A DNA stretch of 34,357 nt. Source: Corallococcus sp. (GTDB lineage Bacteria; Bacillota; Clostridia; Christensenellales; CAG-314). The position numbers were made by a program, and so were the translations under genes. Location of the stretch: assembly GCA_023667435.1 (NCBI GenBank), contig JAMPAB010000010.1, positions 1-34,357 of the forward strand, in the 5' to 3' direction. This document shows, piece by piece, positions 9,795-19,487 of this stretch. The notes beneath the pieces are model-generated. The model was not told the origin of the DNA. It worked only from the letters and a program-made list of their open reading frames with translations, and did not search any database. Each line of letters opens with the position of its first letter. The stretch's first letter is position 1.

Positions 9795-12179
9795 TTATTT
9801 TAAAGTCAGTACCGTTACGCCGCTCTCGCCTTCGCCGTACGTGCCCAGACGGAACTGTTTGACGTTTGGGTGCGTTTTGAAATGCGCGTGCAATCCCGCG
9901 CGGAGCTTGCCCGTACCCATACCGTGAATTATCCACAGCTGAGACAACCCCGCAAGAACCGCCGCGTCGATAAATTCGTCAACATTGGCAATAGCTTCGT
10001 CGACGGTCTGCCCTATAACATTCAATTCGTTGCTTAACGAACGCGTGTTTATTGCAGTTTTCGGTTGAGTTTTTGTTCGGTTTAATCGGACAGCTTTATT
10101 GTTTACTTCAGAACGACTGTAAAATAAATCGTCGGCGCTCACTTCCGAAGCAATGCCTCCGCATTTAACGGTAATACGCGACCGAGAACGTATTTCGGAA
10201 ATTTTAACTTGCACTCCCATTTTTTTCGAGTACGCCACGTCGCCGACTTTTAGCCGTTCGAAGACGACGTTATCCCCAGTGAAGATTATTTCCTCAGACG
10301 AATCATTGTCATCTTTGACGTCGATGTCCGATAATTTTCTGGCGACGCTTCGGGCGGCAAACAAATCTTTGTCGGTAACTACGTCCCGACTCAAAATTTC
10401 TTTGATTTCCGCAATCAATTCGGCGGATTCTTCCTTAGCTTTGCTTATAATTCGGCGCGCCTCGTCGCGCGATCCTTCCAGCAGTTTATTGCGTTCGTTT
10501 TGCAAACTGCCGTTCAACTTTTGAGCGCGAAGCTTTTCTTCGGATAATAATATTCGTTCGTTTTCAAGCTCGGCAAGCTTTTTTTCGTATTCTTTGCGAA
10601 TCTCGTCGGCATTTTGTATTACACGTTCGAAAGCCAGTTTTTCGTCGGACACGTTATTTTTGGCGAATTCGATTACGTCTTGACGGAGACCCAATTTAGA
10701 AGCAATCGCTATGGCGTTCGAACTTCCGGGTACGCCCATAACAAGTTTGTAAGTGGGAGCCAACGTCTGCAAATCGAACTCCATCGAGGCGTTTTCCACG
10801 CGATCGGTCGTAAGAGAATATTCCTTTAGCTTACCGTAGTGAGTGGTAATCACGCACTTCGCGCCGCTTCTGCGCAAAAATTCCGTGACGGCAAGCGCCA
10901 AAGCGGTACCCTCGTTAGGTTCCGTACCCGCGCCTACCTCGTCAATCAAAACCAAACTGCCGACGTTTGCAACGTCTAAAATATCGCACAAATTGGTAAT
11001 ATGTCCCGAAAACGTAGAAAGATTTTGTTCGATGCTTTGTTCGTCTCCTATATCGCAAAGAATATCGTCAAAATACGATACCTCGCTTTCCTCGCTGCAG
11101 GGAATAAACAGCCCCGTCATCGCCATAGCGCACATCAATCCTATCGTTTTTAACGTAACGGTTTTACCGCCTGTATTCGGGCCTGTAATTACTATTATGT
11201 CGTAGTCTTTACCTAATTTTACCGAAATAGGCACTACTTTGGATTTATCAAGCAGCGGATGGCGGGCATTTTTGAGATCGATTCGTCCTTCGCCGTTAAT
11301 TAAAGGCAGGGCGCATTTGTTATCTAGGGCATATTTAACTTTGCTGAAAATAACGTCAATATCGGAAATCGTCTCTAAAGCTTCGACAATTTTATTCGCC
11401 GCAGGACTTATTCTGTCTGTAAAAGCCTGCAAAATACGTTGAATTTCCGCTTTTTCTTCGAGAACCGCTTCTCGCAAAGCATTGTTAAGCTGCACTATTG
11501 CCATAGGTTCGATAAACAGCGTTGCGCCCGTAGCCGATTGATCGTGCACGATACCCGAAACAAACGATTTATATTCCTGCTTGACAGGAATTACGTAGCG
11601 ATCGCCCCTCAGTGTCACAATAGAGTCCTGCAAATACTTTGACATATCGCTGTTTTTCGTGTAGCTTTGCAACTTTTGTTTAATATCGGCGTTAATAGAC
11701 TTTATTTTTTTACGTATGACGTATAATTCGTCGGACGCTTTGTCGTTCATTTCGTCATCGGACAATATTGCGAAATCGATATCTTCTTCAAGCTGTTTGT
11801 CGTTGTAAAGAAGGTACGCTTTCGCTTGCAAAAGAGACGTATCTATACCGTAATCGACAAAAAGAGACGTTTGCAAGTTGCGCGACGTACGTAATAAACG
11901 CATAACCTGCAACAGTTGTTTCATAGATAAACACGAGCCCACGCGCGCAAGCGCGCAAATTTCCGAAACGTCGTCCACCGACAAGTCGAACGAAGACTCG
12001 AAGCGGAATAAATCGTAAGCCTGCTGCGTTTCGAGTATCAAACGAGACGCCTGTTGCATATCGTCGGCAGGGAGTAAGTCGGTCACTTTGCTTTTAGCGA
12101 CCGAACTTATGCAATAGGCGCTTACCGATTGCAATATGTCGAAGTATTGAAGTTTTTGTAATGTTTTTAAGTTTATCAT
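9795..12179 (-). CDS. mutS2: MutS2 / RqcU-type ATPase with Smr domain
   Basis: MutS2 proteins lack the mismatch-binding domains of MutS. They are linked to suppression of recombination and, in Bacillus subtilis, to rescue of collided ribosomes. The sequence has a helical core and clamp, Walker A TGPNTGGKT near residue 331 and Walker B LVLIDEVGAGTEPN near 411. A long charged coiled-coil spans about 500-590, and a C-terminal Smr nuclease-like domain has LNVIGQTVDEA near 715 and IIHGMGTGKLR near 755. The length of 794 matches the family. No clear ribosome binding site precedes the ATG. It is followed closely by the cysteine desulfurase gene. Confidence 0.95.
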   Translation of the reverse strand: MINLKTLQKLQYFDILQSVSAYCISSVAKSKVTDLLPADDMQQASRLILETQQAYDLFRFESSFDLSVDDVSEICALARVGSCLSMKQLLQVMRLLRTSRNLQTSLFVDYGIDTSLLQAKAYLLYNDKQLEEDIDFAILSDDEMNDKASDELYVIRKKIKSINADIKQKLQSYTKNSDMSKYLQDSIVTLRGDRYVIPVKQEYKSFVSGIVHDQSATGATLFIEPMAIVQLNNALREAVLEEKAEIQRILQAFTDRISPAANKIVEALETISDIDVIFSKVKYALDNKCALPLINGEGRIDLKNARHPLLDKSKVVPISVKLGKDYDIIVITGPNTGGKTVTLKTIGLMCAMAMTGLFIPCSEESEVSYFDDILCDIGDEQSIEQNLSTFSGHITNLCDILDVANVGSLVLIDEVGAGTEPNEGTALALAVTEFLRRSGAKCVITTHYGKLKEYSLTTDRVENASMEFDLQTLAPTYKLVMGVPGSSNAIAIASKLGLRQDVIEFAKNNVSDEKLAFERVIQNADEIRKEYEKKLAELENERILLSEEKLRAQKLNGSLQNERNKLLEGSRDEARRIISKAKEESAELIAEIKEILSRDVVTDKDLFAARSVARKLSDIDVKDDNDSSEEIIFTGDNVVFERLKVGDVAYSKKMGVQVKISEIRSRSRITVKCGGIASEVSADDLFYSRSEVNNKAVRLNRTKTQPKTAINTRSLSNELNVIGQTVDEAIANVDEFIDAAVLAGLSQLWIIHGMGTGKLRAGLHAHFKTHPNVKQFRLGTYGEGESGVTVLTLK

Positions 12180-12353
12180 AATTTACTAATTGTTATTTAT
12201 TCGGATTGCGTTGATTTAACGGGATTTAAGCGCATAGCAGACAGCGTCGAACCTGCAAAGTTTGGACAACATTATGCGCGCATAGCCAAGTCGCGCTCGT
12301 TGTAAGCGCCAAGCAAACAACACAAATTCCGCAATAACAAACCGATATCCGCT

Positions 12354-14594
12354 CTAATTGACTTTACTGAATAGACGGCCTTTTGTATAAGGAGAATTTT
12401 CAACGTAACTGTCGAGCGTGCCGCCGTTTAAAGCCGTATAGTGCGACAATATACGTTCGTCGAAATCCAGAAGATACCTACCGCTTTTTGCGAGCTTCGA
12501 TACTACGGAAAGTTTTTTTCCGTTGATAAGCTCGAAAGTGCAGCGCGTATCCCGACGGCGGAAAAATTCAAATTCGTTTCCCAACTCATCTGTATATTTC
12601 AACTTATGCGCCGCCTTACATTCGGCGCAGTTGCAACCGTATGCAACCTTGTAAGGACAATGAACTAACTTCATTAAAGGTATTTTGCCGTCCACGAATA
12701 TATAGCCGCTTTGGTTTGCAAAAGCGGAAATTTCTTTTAACGTAAGCTCGTACGAGTATACGAATGCGGCGGAATCGGATAAAAGCTCCGACATAAAGTC
12801 ATTATAGACGTTTAAACCGCTTCCGACTATGAACGGGAGCCTCATCTCGCGCGCAAGCTGAACGTGTCCTACGTTGTGACAGACAATTCCGACATCGCTT
12901 CCGTCCATCAAGCGTCTGACGTACGCATTGTCGGAGTACGACGGAAGGTCGATATAGCAACCGTATTTTTTGGCAACCGCAACTGCCTTTCGGTCGATAA
13001 TCTGCGGTTTATAAATCAAACAGTCTACTCTGTCTCCAGCGCAAGCAAGCTCGCTTTCGTCATAGCAAGTAACGGCGCAACCGCTCGTTCCCGACTTCGG
13101 CGACGGAACGGGAACAGACAAGGATACTCCTCTGCGGTTGTCGAATCGCGAATTGTAACGTTGTACTAACGCATCTTGCAAAGCGTCTAATATTCGCCGC
13201 CTAAGAGCGTTCAACTGCGATTTTGCAATAAATATGCTATCGGCTTTAATATCTATGTGTGAAATAGTAAAGTACGTTTCGCTGCTTTTCTGTAATTGTC
13301 TAGCGATTTCCGTTCGATCAACAGGGCATTTGGTAGCCTTTTCGACAAGAAAATCACTTTTAAGCGAAACTTTCACCGAACCGCTTTGCGCAGTTAAAAT
13401 CACAGGTTTTCCTGCTTCGGCGCAAAAAGCAAGTTCGGCGTCAAGCTTTTTAACAGATGAGGAAAATTCGTCGATGAGTTTTACAGACGACGTACGACGA
13501 ACTATCATTCCGTCGCAAACTTTTTCTCCGAATTCCGCTCTGATATACCCTATGCCTTCGCTAATTGCAATTCCTCCGCATACTTCGGCGCCGCGTTTAT
13601 CAACAACTTTCAATCCGTCGCCTTTACAAATATACGTATCGGATACAAAACCGTTCTCTTTAATTATACCGACCTCGACGCCGAGATGATTTGGAGCCGC
13701 TGAATAGATAATATCGGAATTCAAGCCTTGCAAATATTTATTTTCGCTCATTCCTCTATTAAACATTTCCGATAAGCGCGCATAGTCGTCCTCTGTAGCG
13801 CAGAAACCGTTATCGAACAAATTTCTATAAATTCGGGAAGTCACCCCCGCATACTCGGGACGACGGTTTCTGCCTTCGATTTTAAATACGTTCGCTCCCG
13901 ATTCGACCAGTTTATTTACAGTAGTTAAGCTGTGTATGTCGCGCGCAGATAGCAAATAACCGTTTACGCCGTTAACATTTGCGAAATATTTTTTGCGGCA
14001 GGGTTGCGCGCAGAGACCTCTGTTGCCGCTGTTGCCTCCCACCATTGCCGAAAACAAACACTGTCCCGACTGACAGACGCACAACGCTCCGTGTAAAAAA
14101 CATTCCGTTTTTATGCCTGTCGAAGCAATCTCCGCGATTTCTTTGTAACTGCATTCGCGCGAGCACACAACGGTTGTGGTGCCCAAAGACTTTACGTACT
14201 GCGCGCCGTATTTGTCGTGCACGTTAAGCTGAGTGCTGGCAACTACCTCGAAAGGTTTGGGCAAACTGCCCGCAAGCTTCAAAAGATATAAATCCGTAAC
14301 GATTACCCCGTCGGCATTATTTAGATATATCTTTTCAAGCATTTTGACGGCGCTAGAATACTCGTCGTTTTTTATTGACGTATTAAGCGTTACGAAAACT
14401 TTAACGCCGAACAAATGACAATAATTAACCCATTTTGCCAAATTCTCCGTCGAAAAATTAGGCGCTTTCATTCGGGCGTTAAAAGCTTCCAGTCCCAAAT
14501 ATACGGCATCGCAGCCGTTGTTAACGGCCGAAATAAGCTGATCCACGCTTCCTGCGGGCGCAAGTATTTCTATTTTTCGTTCAGACGCGTTCAA
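12354..14594 (-). CDS. U32 peptidase-family protein, RlhA/collagenase-like with DUF3656-type C-terminus
   Basis: Members of this family are mostly iron-sulfur RNA hydroxylases (RlhA for 23S rRNA C2501, TrhP for tRNA ho5U34), despite the old peptidase name. The N-terminal half is a TIM-barrel-like U32 domain beginning EILAPAGSVDQL, with FLHGALCVCQSGQC and NRGLCAQPCRKKY giving the cysteines expected to hold a 4Fe-4S cluster, and FKIEGRNRRPEY. The C-terminal half matches the extra region of long RlhA-like members and adds a second Cys cluster, CPYKVAYGCNCAECKAAH, near 670. The 746-residue length fits the long subgroup. The start is TTG at 14594, preceded by a GAGGGG site; the gene follows pheT by 11 bases. 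The substrate cannot be told from sequence alone. Confidence 0.85.
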   Translation of the reverse strand: MNASERKIEILAPAGSVDQLISAVNNGCDAVYLGLEAFNARMKAPNFSTENLAKWVNYCHLFGVKVFVTLNTSIKNDEYSSAVKMLEKIYLNNADGVIVTDLYLLKLAGSLPKPFEVVASTQLNVHDKYGAQYVKSLGTTTVVCSRECSYKEIAEIASTGIKTECFLHGALCVCQSGQCLFSAMVGGNSGNRGLCAQPCRKKYFANVNGVNGYLLSARDIHSLTTVNKLVESGANVFKIEGRNRRPEYAGVTSRIYRNLFDNGFCATEDDYARLSEMFNRGMSENKYLQGLNSDIIYSAAPNHLGVEVGIIKENGFVSDTYICKGDGLKVVDKRGAEVCGGIAISEGIGYIRAEFGEKVCDGMIVRRTSSVKLIDEFSSSVKKLDAELAFCAEAGKPVILTAQSGSVKVSLKSDFLVEKATKCPVDRTEIARQLQKSSETYFTISHIDIKADSIFIAKSQLNALRRRILDALQDALVQRYNSRFDNRRGVSLSVPVPSPKSGTSGCAVTCYDESELACAGDRVDCLIYKPQIIDRKAVAVAKKYGCYIDLPSYSDNAYVRRLMDGSDVGIVCHNVGHVQLAREMRLPFIVGSGLNVYNDFMSELLSDSAAFVYSYELTLKEISAFANQSGYIFVDGKIPLMKLVHCPYKVAYGCNCAECKAAHKLKYTDELGNEFEFFRRRDTRCTFELINGKKLSVVSKLAKSGRYLLDFDERILSHYTALNGGTLDSYVENSPYTKGRLFSKVN

Positions 14595-14605
14595 GTACCC
14601 CTCGT

Positions 14606-16984
14606 TTAGCGCAAAACTGCGTCGTATTTTTCTTTAATATTTTTCAATGCCTTAGCAATCTGTTTCTCAACGTCGGAGTCCTGCAAGGTTTTGGTCTTGT
14701 CTCTAAATACAACAGAAACGGCAAGACTTTTTTTGCCTGCGCCCAACTGTTCGCCGCGATAAACGTCGAAAAGCTTTGCGCTTTCGGACAGGGACAAAGC
14801 AAGAAACTCGTCCAAAACGTCTTGCGCGGCAACGTCCTCGTCGCAAACAAACGCGAAATCGCGCGTAATCGACGGATATTTTGCAAACGGTTCGAATTTG
14901 ATTTCTCCGCGTTTGGCTTCAGTCAAACGATCCAAATAAAGCTCGGAATACATACAGTCTACGTCTATATCGAAGTTTGCGGCGACTTTCGGGTGAATTT
15001 TACCGAAATAACCGCAATTTACGCCGTTGACGTAAACGTCCGCAGAAATTCCGGGATGGAACAAACCGTCCGTTTGCGAACGCACAAGTTTTACGCCGTT
15101 GTCGACAAAACAATGAATAACTTGCAAAACGTCGTCGCGGAACGCCTCGAAAGAGGTTTCGGTTGCGCAAACGGAAATACGCGGTTGCTCATAAGGAAGC
15201 TCTTTTAGCGGAAGTTCTTTAGCTAGGTAGACTTTTCCCGTTTCGAACATACGTAACGCGCCGTTGTTGCGAGCAACGTTGAGGGAAACGCATTGAAGCA
15301 TATTCGGAGCAAGGCTTCTGTTCATCAGCGATATTTCTTCGCTAATGGGATTGATCAATCGAATATATTCCGCCTCGTTTACGGGTTTAACGGATGCTTT
15401 TGCAAACAATTCTCTTCCGCCGAACGGATAGAATATACACTCGTTGTAACGCATACCGTTGAGAGTGTTTTTTACTTTTTCGACGTTTTTGCTTTCCTCC
15501 GATTTACCTCCGCACGTAATGCGGGATTTTTCCAACATTGTGCCCGTAATATTGTCGTAACCGTATACGCGAATCAATTCTTCTATAATGTCGCAATCTC
15601 TTGCAATATCGTCGCGGTACGGAGGAACGATACAAGTTATTTTCTTTCCTTTGACGGACGTTTCAATGTTCAAAGATTGCAGAATAGACAAAATCTTGTC
15701 GTCGGGAATAGCTATTCCCAAAAGATTTTCAATTCGGTCGCGAGAAAAAGCGACTTTTTTACTTTTTGCCACACTACCGACGGATATACGGTTTCGGGTT
15801 ATCTTTCCGCAACCGAGCTGTTCTACAAGATGCAATGCGCGCGACAGTCCCAAATTGTTCGTATACGTTTCTATCCCTTTTTCGAAGCGCGCGGATGAAT
15901 CGGAACGCAACCCCAACCTGTGACTTGTGCGGCGCACGTTCATTCTCGCGAAAGTCGCCGATTCAAACAGTACGCAATCGGTATCGTCTTTTATGCCGGA
16001 GTTCGCTCCGCCCATAATACCCGCAAGTCCTATTGCGCGGTTCTTGTCGGCAATGACGAGATCGTCGCAATTCAAAATATATTCCTTACCGTCCAACGGG
16101 GTTATTTTTTCGCCGTCAAGCGCCCTACGGACAATTACGGTTTTGTCGGAAATATCTTTATAATCGAAAGCGTGCATAGGTTGACCGATTTCGAATAGTA
16201 CGTAGTTTGTAATATCGACAAGATTGTTTATGCCGCGCAACCCTATTTTTGCAAGTCTGCTTGTGAGCCACAAAGGCGACTTTTGAATTTTGACGTTCGT
16301 AACGCCCTGCATAAAGTACCCCTTGCAAATGTCGCAGGCGCGTACTTCCACTTTGACAAGAGATTTTGTATCGACGTCGCTTTCGCTGTAAGAAATATCA
16401 GGTTCGCGGCAAGTTCTGCCGAGAGCTACCGCAACTTCTCTCGCGATGCCCAAAACGCTGTTGCAGTCCTGGCGGTTTGCGGTAATATTGACGTCTATTA
16501 CATAATCGTCTATCCCTACTTCTTTACGGACGTCTTCGCCTACTACTGCGGAATTCCGTAAAATCAAAACGCCGTCGGTATCTGCATTCGGATACATATC
16601 CGCATTGATGCCTAACTCTTCGGCGCCGCAGAACATTCCCCACGATTCTTCGCCGCGCATTTTGCCTTTAGTAATATGCAAACCGTTGGCAAGGTTTGCG
16701 TTATGCAACGCAACGGGGACCTTATCGCCTACTTTTACGTTGCGGTCGTTTGTGACGATAGGGATAATTTCTTCGCCGACGTCCGCCTTACAGCAAAGAA
16801 GCCTCTCGGCGTTAGGATGTTGACTGATTTCTTTTATCTGACATACTTTAACGTTAGTTACGTTTTTACCCAAATAGACGACTTCCTCTATTTCGAGACC
16901 TATGTCCACCATTTTTTTGCAAAGCGTGTCTATATCTTCCGTTATATCCACGTATTCGCGAATCCAGGAAAGAGGTAATTTCAT
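14606..16984 (-). CDS. pheT: Phenylalanyl-tRNA synthetase beta subunit
   Basis: The beta subunit of the alpha2-beta2 enzyme that charges tRNA-Phe. It opens with MKLPLSWIREYVDI and an EMAP-like tRNA-binding domain (residues about 40-150). This is followed by B3/B4 editing regions (GLRGINNLVDITNYV near 230, QPMHAFDY), a B5 domain near 405-475, the catalytic-like core, and a C-terminal anticodon-binding FDX-ACB fold starting at FEPFAKYPSITRDFAF. The 792-residue length is standard. An AAGGAGA ribosome binding site stands before the ATG, 14 bases after pheS. The gene is controlled by the T-box leader ahead of pheS. Confidence 0.97.
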   Translation of the reverse strand: MKLPLSWIREYVDITEDIDTLCKKMVDIGLEIEEVVYLGKNVTNVKVCQIKEISQHPNAERLLCCKADVGEEIIPIVTNDRNVKVGDKVPVALHNANLANGLHITKGKMRGEESWGMFCGAEELGINADMYPNADTDGVLILRNSAVVGEDVRKEVGIDDYVIDVNITANRQDCNSVLGIAREVAVALGRTCREPDISYSESDVDTKSLVKVEVRACDICKGYFMQGVTNVKIQKSPLWLTSRLAKIGLRGINNLVDITNYVLFEIGQPMHAFDYKDISDKTVIVRRALDGEKITPLDGKEYILNCDDLVIADKNRAIGLAGIMGGANSGIKDDTDCVLFESATFARMNVRRTSHRLGLRSDSSARFEKGIETYTNNLGLSRALHLVEQLGCGKITRNRISVGSVAKSKKVAFSRDRIENLLGIAIPDDKILSILQSLNIETSVKGKKITCIVPPYRDDIARDCDIIEELIRVYGYDNITGTMLEKSRITCGGKSEESKNVEKVKNTLNGMRYNECIFYPFGGRELFAKASVKPVNEAEYIRLINPISEEISLMNRSLAPNMLQCVSLNVARNNGALRMFETGKVYLAKELPLKELPYEQPRISVCATETSFEAFRDDVLQVIHCFVDNGVKLVRSQTDGLFHPGISADVYVNGVNCGYFGKIHPKVAANFDIDVDCMYSELYLDRLTEAKRGEIKFEPFAKYPSITRDFAFVCDEDVAAQDVLDEFLALSLSESAKLFDVYRGEQLGAGKKSLAVSVVFRDKTKTLQDSDVEKQIAKALKNIKEKYDAVLR

Positions 16985-16998
16985 ATTAAATCTCCTTA

Positions 16999-18015
16999 TT
17001 ATTTGCCGAATTGCTTCAAAAAGCGTTTGTCGTTTTCGTAAAACAAACGAATATCGGGTATGCCGTATTTTATCATAGCGATACGTTCTACCCCCATACC
17101 GAATGCATATCCGTTGTATTTGGAGCTGTCGATACCGCTGTTGTCCAAAACGAACGGGTTAACCATTCCCGCGCCTAACACTTCTATCCAACCTGTACCC
17201 TTGCACAACGAACACCCTTTACCGCCGCAATTACTGCACGTCAAATCAACCTCGACGCTGGGTTCCGTAAAAGGGAAAAACGAGGGACGGAAACGTACTT
17301 TCGTATCGTCTCCGAACAAATGCGCAGCTATGTACTCCAGCGTTCCTTTTAAATCGCGCAGCGTAACGCATTCGTCTATCACTAAACCTTCTATTTGATG
17401 GAATACGGGCGAGTGCGAAGCGTCGCTGTCGGAGCGGAACACTTTTCCCGGACAAAGCATTTTAATGGGAGGCTGTCGTTTCTCCATAAGACGCGCTTGC
17501 ATAGCAGAAGTCTGCGTACGCAGAAGTATGCCGTCGGACAGATAAAACGTATCCTGCATATCTCGCGCGGGATGATCGTAAGGAATATTTAAAGCTTGAA
17601 AATTGTAATAGTCCGTTTCGATCTCGGGTCCCGACAAAACCTCGAACCCCATAGCAATCATTAAATCGCAAATTTCGTTTATCACTAACGTTACGGGATG
17701 CAGAGCGCCCCAAGCTTTCATATCACACAAGCTTACGTCTACTTTCTCATCCTGTAAGCGTTTCTGCATTTCCGCTTCTTTAAGTTCGGAATTTTTCGAG
17801 GCAAACCCGTTTTCCATAAGGTTGCGCAATTCGTTTACCTGCGCGCCGAAAACAGGACGTTCGCTTGGAGAAAGATCTTTGATCCCTTTAAGCAACGCGG
17901 TAAGCTCGCCTGTTTTTCCCAAATAAGCGACTTTTAATTCCTGCAGCTTTTTTAAGTCGCAGCAATTTACTAATTCCGATTCGAATTTAGATTGAATCTC
18001 AGCAATTTTACTCAT
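16999..18015 (-). CDS. pheS: Phenylalanyl-tRNA synthetase alpha subunit
   Basis: The catalytic subunit activates phenylalanine and transfers it to tRNA-Phe. An N-terminal coiled coil is followed by the class II core: motif 2 around FRSDSDASHSPVFHQIEGLVI and motif 3 GMGVERIAM near the C-terminus. A CxxC-x4-CxxC knuckle (CSNCGGKGCSLC) is normal for Firmicute PheS. I place the start at ATG 18015 (338 residues) because AAAGGAGA lies just upstream. An in-frame TTG at 18036 would take in the ribosome binding site itself and part of the T-box terminator. Confidence 0.97.
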   Translation of the reverse strand: MSKIAEIQSKFESELVNCCDLKKLQELKVAYLGKTGELTALLKGIKDLSPSERPVFGAQVNELRNLMENGFASKNSELKEAEMQKRLQDEKVDVSLCDMKAWGALHPVTLVINEICDLMIAMGFEVLSGPEIETDYYNFQALNIPYDHPARDMQDTFYLSDGILLRTQTSAMQARLMEKRQPPIKMLCPGKVFRSDSDASHSPVFHQIEGLVIDECVTLRDLKGTLEYIAAHLFGDDTKVRFRPSFFPFTEPSVEVDLTCSNCGGKGCSLCKGTGWIEVLGAGMVNPFVLDNSGIDSSKYNGYAFGMGVERIAMIKYGIPDIRLFYENDKRFLKQFGK

Positions 18016-18320
18016 ATATTCTCCTTTAAAAAACAAAACGTCCTAATTGCATATAGCATTTAGGACGATGATTTACCGCGGTACCACCTAATTTCAAGAA
18101 GTCGAAACTTCTCCTCTTTGTCTGATAACGGAAACAAACCGCAAACGGCTACATATCGGCTTCACCGTTCGAACTCGGAAGGGAATATCTTTTTACGCAA
18201 AGGCGAGGCTCGCACCGTCCCCCGCTCGCTTGACATTGTTGACCGTAAACTCTTAATCTTCGTCGCAGTCGTTAAAATTAAGTAAGAGCGACGGTTAAAT
18301 AACCGTCGTAAACATTTTAC
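18016..18320 (-). promoter_or_regulatory. T-box riboswitch leader of pheS-pheT, probable UUC (Phe) specifier
   Basis: The leader carries the hallmark T-box sequence GGTGGTACCGCGG (18076-18088, minus strand), which pairs with the acceptor end of uncharged tRNA. Just downstream is a terminator stem, CGTCCTAA with TTAGGACG (18039-18046 with 18060-18067), then a T-rich run. In Stem I the GGTGCGAGCC element is followed by a TTC triplet at 18183-18185, a plausible phenylalanine specifier. An extra 8-base-pair hairpin (18289-18308) stands near the 5' end. Uncharged tRNA-Phe is expected to favour the antiterminator and allow pheS-pheT transcription. Confidence 0.92.
18026..18067 (-). terminator. Rho-independent terminator of the T-box leader
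   Basis: The minus strand reads an 8-base-pair stem (18060-18067 pairing with 18039-18046) followed by TTTTGTTTTTT, directly before the pheS ribosome binding site. The T-box sequence at 18076-18089 would compete with it in the antiterminator form. Confidence 0.88.
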
Positions 18321-18326
18321 ATACTA

Positions 18327-18355
18327 AGTATAACAAATTAAAACGGAATTGACAA
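18327..18355 (-). promoter_or_regulatory. Predicted sigma-A promoter of the pheS-pheT operon
   Basis: TTGTCA (18350-18355) and TATACT (18327-18332) on the minus strand are 17 bases apart. The start site would lie near 18320, giving a T-box leader of about 305 bases. It begins only 26 bases after the yunB stop codon, and no terminator separates the two units. Confidence 0.7.
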
Positions 18356-18381
18356 CAGGTTTTTGCTAATTATTGACAAAA

Positions 18382-19065
18382 TTACGAAGAACCGAGCAGA
18401 ACGTCCCCCTGCAGAAAAGTTTGCGGCACTCTTCCTATTATTACGCTTTCGCACAAAAGTACGGGAATCGACGTGGTCACTTGCGAATGCGCGGTAGGAA
18501 TTATCAAATCAACTACGCTTTCTACGTTGATATAAATTCTGTGAATAGTCTGATTTATGCCTGCGGTCTCGAATACTGAAGTAAAAGTACACGTTACCGT
18601 ACCGATCGGCGTAACGGTAATATTAACTTTGGGACCCTTTTCGGAAAACAGCGGTACACCGCTTAAAGTGCCCAACGGAATATCGACGTCGAAAGAATTC
18701 AAAGCGTTTATTTTACTTTGAGAAATCAGCGCGGCATTACGCGCAAGAGAATTGGCAAGCGTGCTGTTTGCATAAAGCATAGTTATTTCATTATCGGAAT
18801 TTTTTTCTACGGTTACAAATTCGTCATAGTTGGCATTGTCGCCCAAAACCAGATTTATTGCGTCGTTGACGGCGCGCGTTGTTTCCGATTTGAGCCGCGT
18901 CTGAGCAATATCGAGAATTGTCGGCGTCATAGATTTCCAGTAGACCCAGCAGGCAAGCGCGATACATATTATGACAATCGCAAGAGCGATAGCAATAATT
19001 TTATTGATTATTTTTTTCTTTTTCTTGCGTCTGGCGCTTCTGTTAATAACCGCGTAATTCGACAT
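18382..19065 (-). CDS. yunB: Sporulation protein YunB
   Basis: YunB is a sporulation protein of unknown biochemical role, made in the mother cell of Bacillus subtilis and needed for normal spore formation. A highly basic N-terminus (RRKKKKK) precedes one membrane segment at about residues 21-43. The rest is predicted extracytoplasmic. Family signatures visible are IPLGTLSGVPLF near 130, GINQTIHRIYI near 170 and the ESVIIGRVPQTF end. Length 227 is close to the usual 220-255. It follows spoVAE by 49 bases and is probably read with the spoVA genes. Confidence 0.9.
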   Translation of the reverse strand: MSNYAVINRSARRKKKKKIINKIIAIALAIVIICIALACWVYWKSMTPTILDIAQTRLKSETTRAVNDAINLVLGDNANYDEFVTVEKNSDNEITMLYANSTLANSLARNAALISQSKINALNSFDVDIPLGTLSGVPLFSEKGPKVNITVTPIGTVTCTFTSVFETAGINQTIHRIYINVESVVDLIIPTAHSQVTTSIPVLLCESVIIGRVPQTFLQGDVLLGSS

Positions 19066-19114
19066 GCTTTTACCTATGTCACATTATATTCGCAAACAAG
19101 CGCAATCGTTACAG

Positions 19115-19486
19115 TTATTTCTTCTTTGTACGCGGTTTGAATACGGTAGAAACGAAATACCCCGAAACTATGGCTACGGATATTCCCGTAGCGCATGCCG
19201 CAAGACCTCCCTTTAACGCGCCGTAAAAACCTTCGGTTTTTGCCGCCTTTACCGCTCCTTTTACTAAGGCGCACCCGAAACCCGAAATAGGAATACTTGC
19301 GCCCGCTCCTGCGAAATCCACAATTTTGCTATACAGCCCGAAGCCTTCCAAAATAGCTCCCGCGACCAAAAACAGTACGAGAATTTTACCGTTTGTCAAG
19401 TGAGTATAGTTTATGATTATCTGCCCGATAAGACAGATGCCTCCGCCGACCAAAAAAGCTTTTACAAACATAAGAAAAGTATCCAT
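19115..19486 (-). CDS. spoVAE: Stage V sporulation protein AE (SpoVAE/AEb)
   Basis: A small membrane protein of the SpoVA channel, which moves calcium-dipicolinate into the forespore and out during germination. At 123 residues it has about four hydrophobic segments and the family features GGGICLIGQ near 15 and FAGAGASIPISGFG near 60. The SD site GGAGGTG lies 10 bases before the ATG, inside spoVAD. Only one base separates it from the spoVAD stop. It resembles the SpoVAEb form rather than the fused or soluble SpoVAEa. Confidence 0.93.
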   Translation of the reverse strand: MDTFLMFVKAFLVGGGICLIGQIIINYTHLTNGKILVLFLVAGAILEGFGLYSKIVDFAGAGASIPISGFGCALVKGAVKAAKTEGFYGALKGGLAACATGISVAIVSGYFVSTVFKPRTKKK

Positions 19487-19487
19487 A

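Noticed and set aside
12180..12353. Intergenic gap between the U32 gene and mutS2, with GCTATGCGC present twice on the minus strand
   Set aside because: Two 9-base copies about 50 bases apart are weak evidence. No tRNA, clear promoter, terminator or coding frame was found there.
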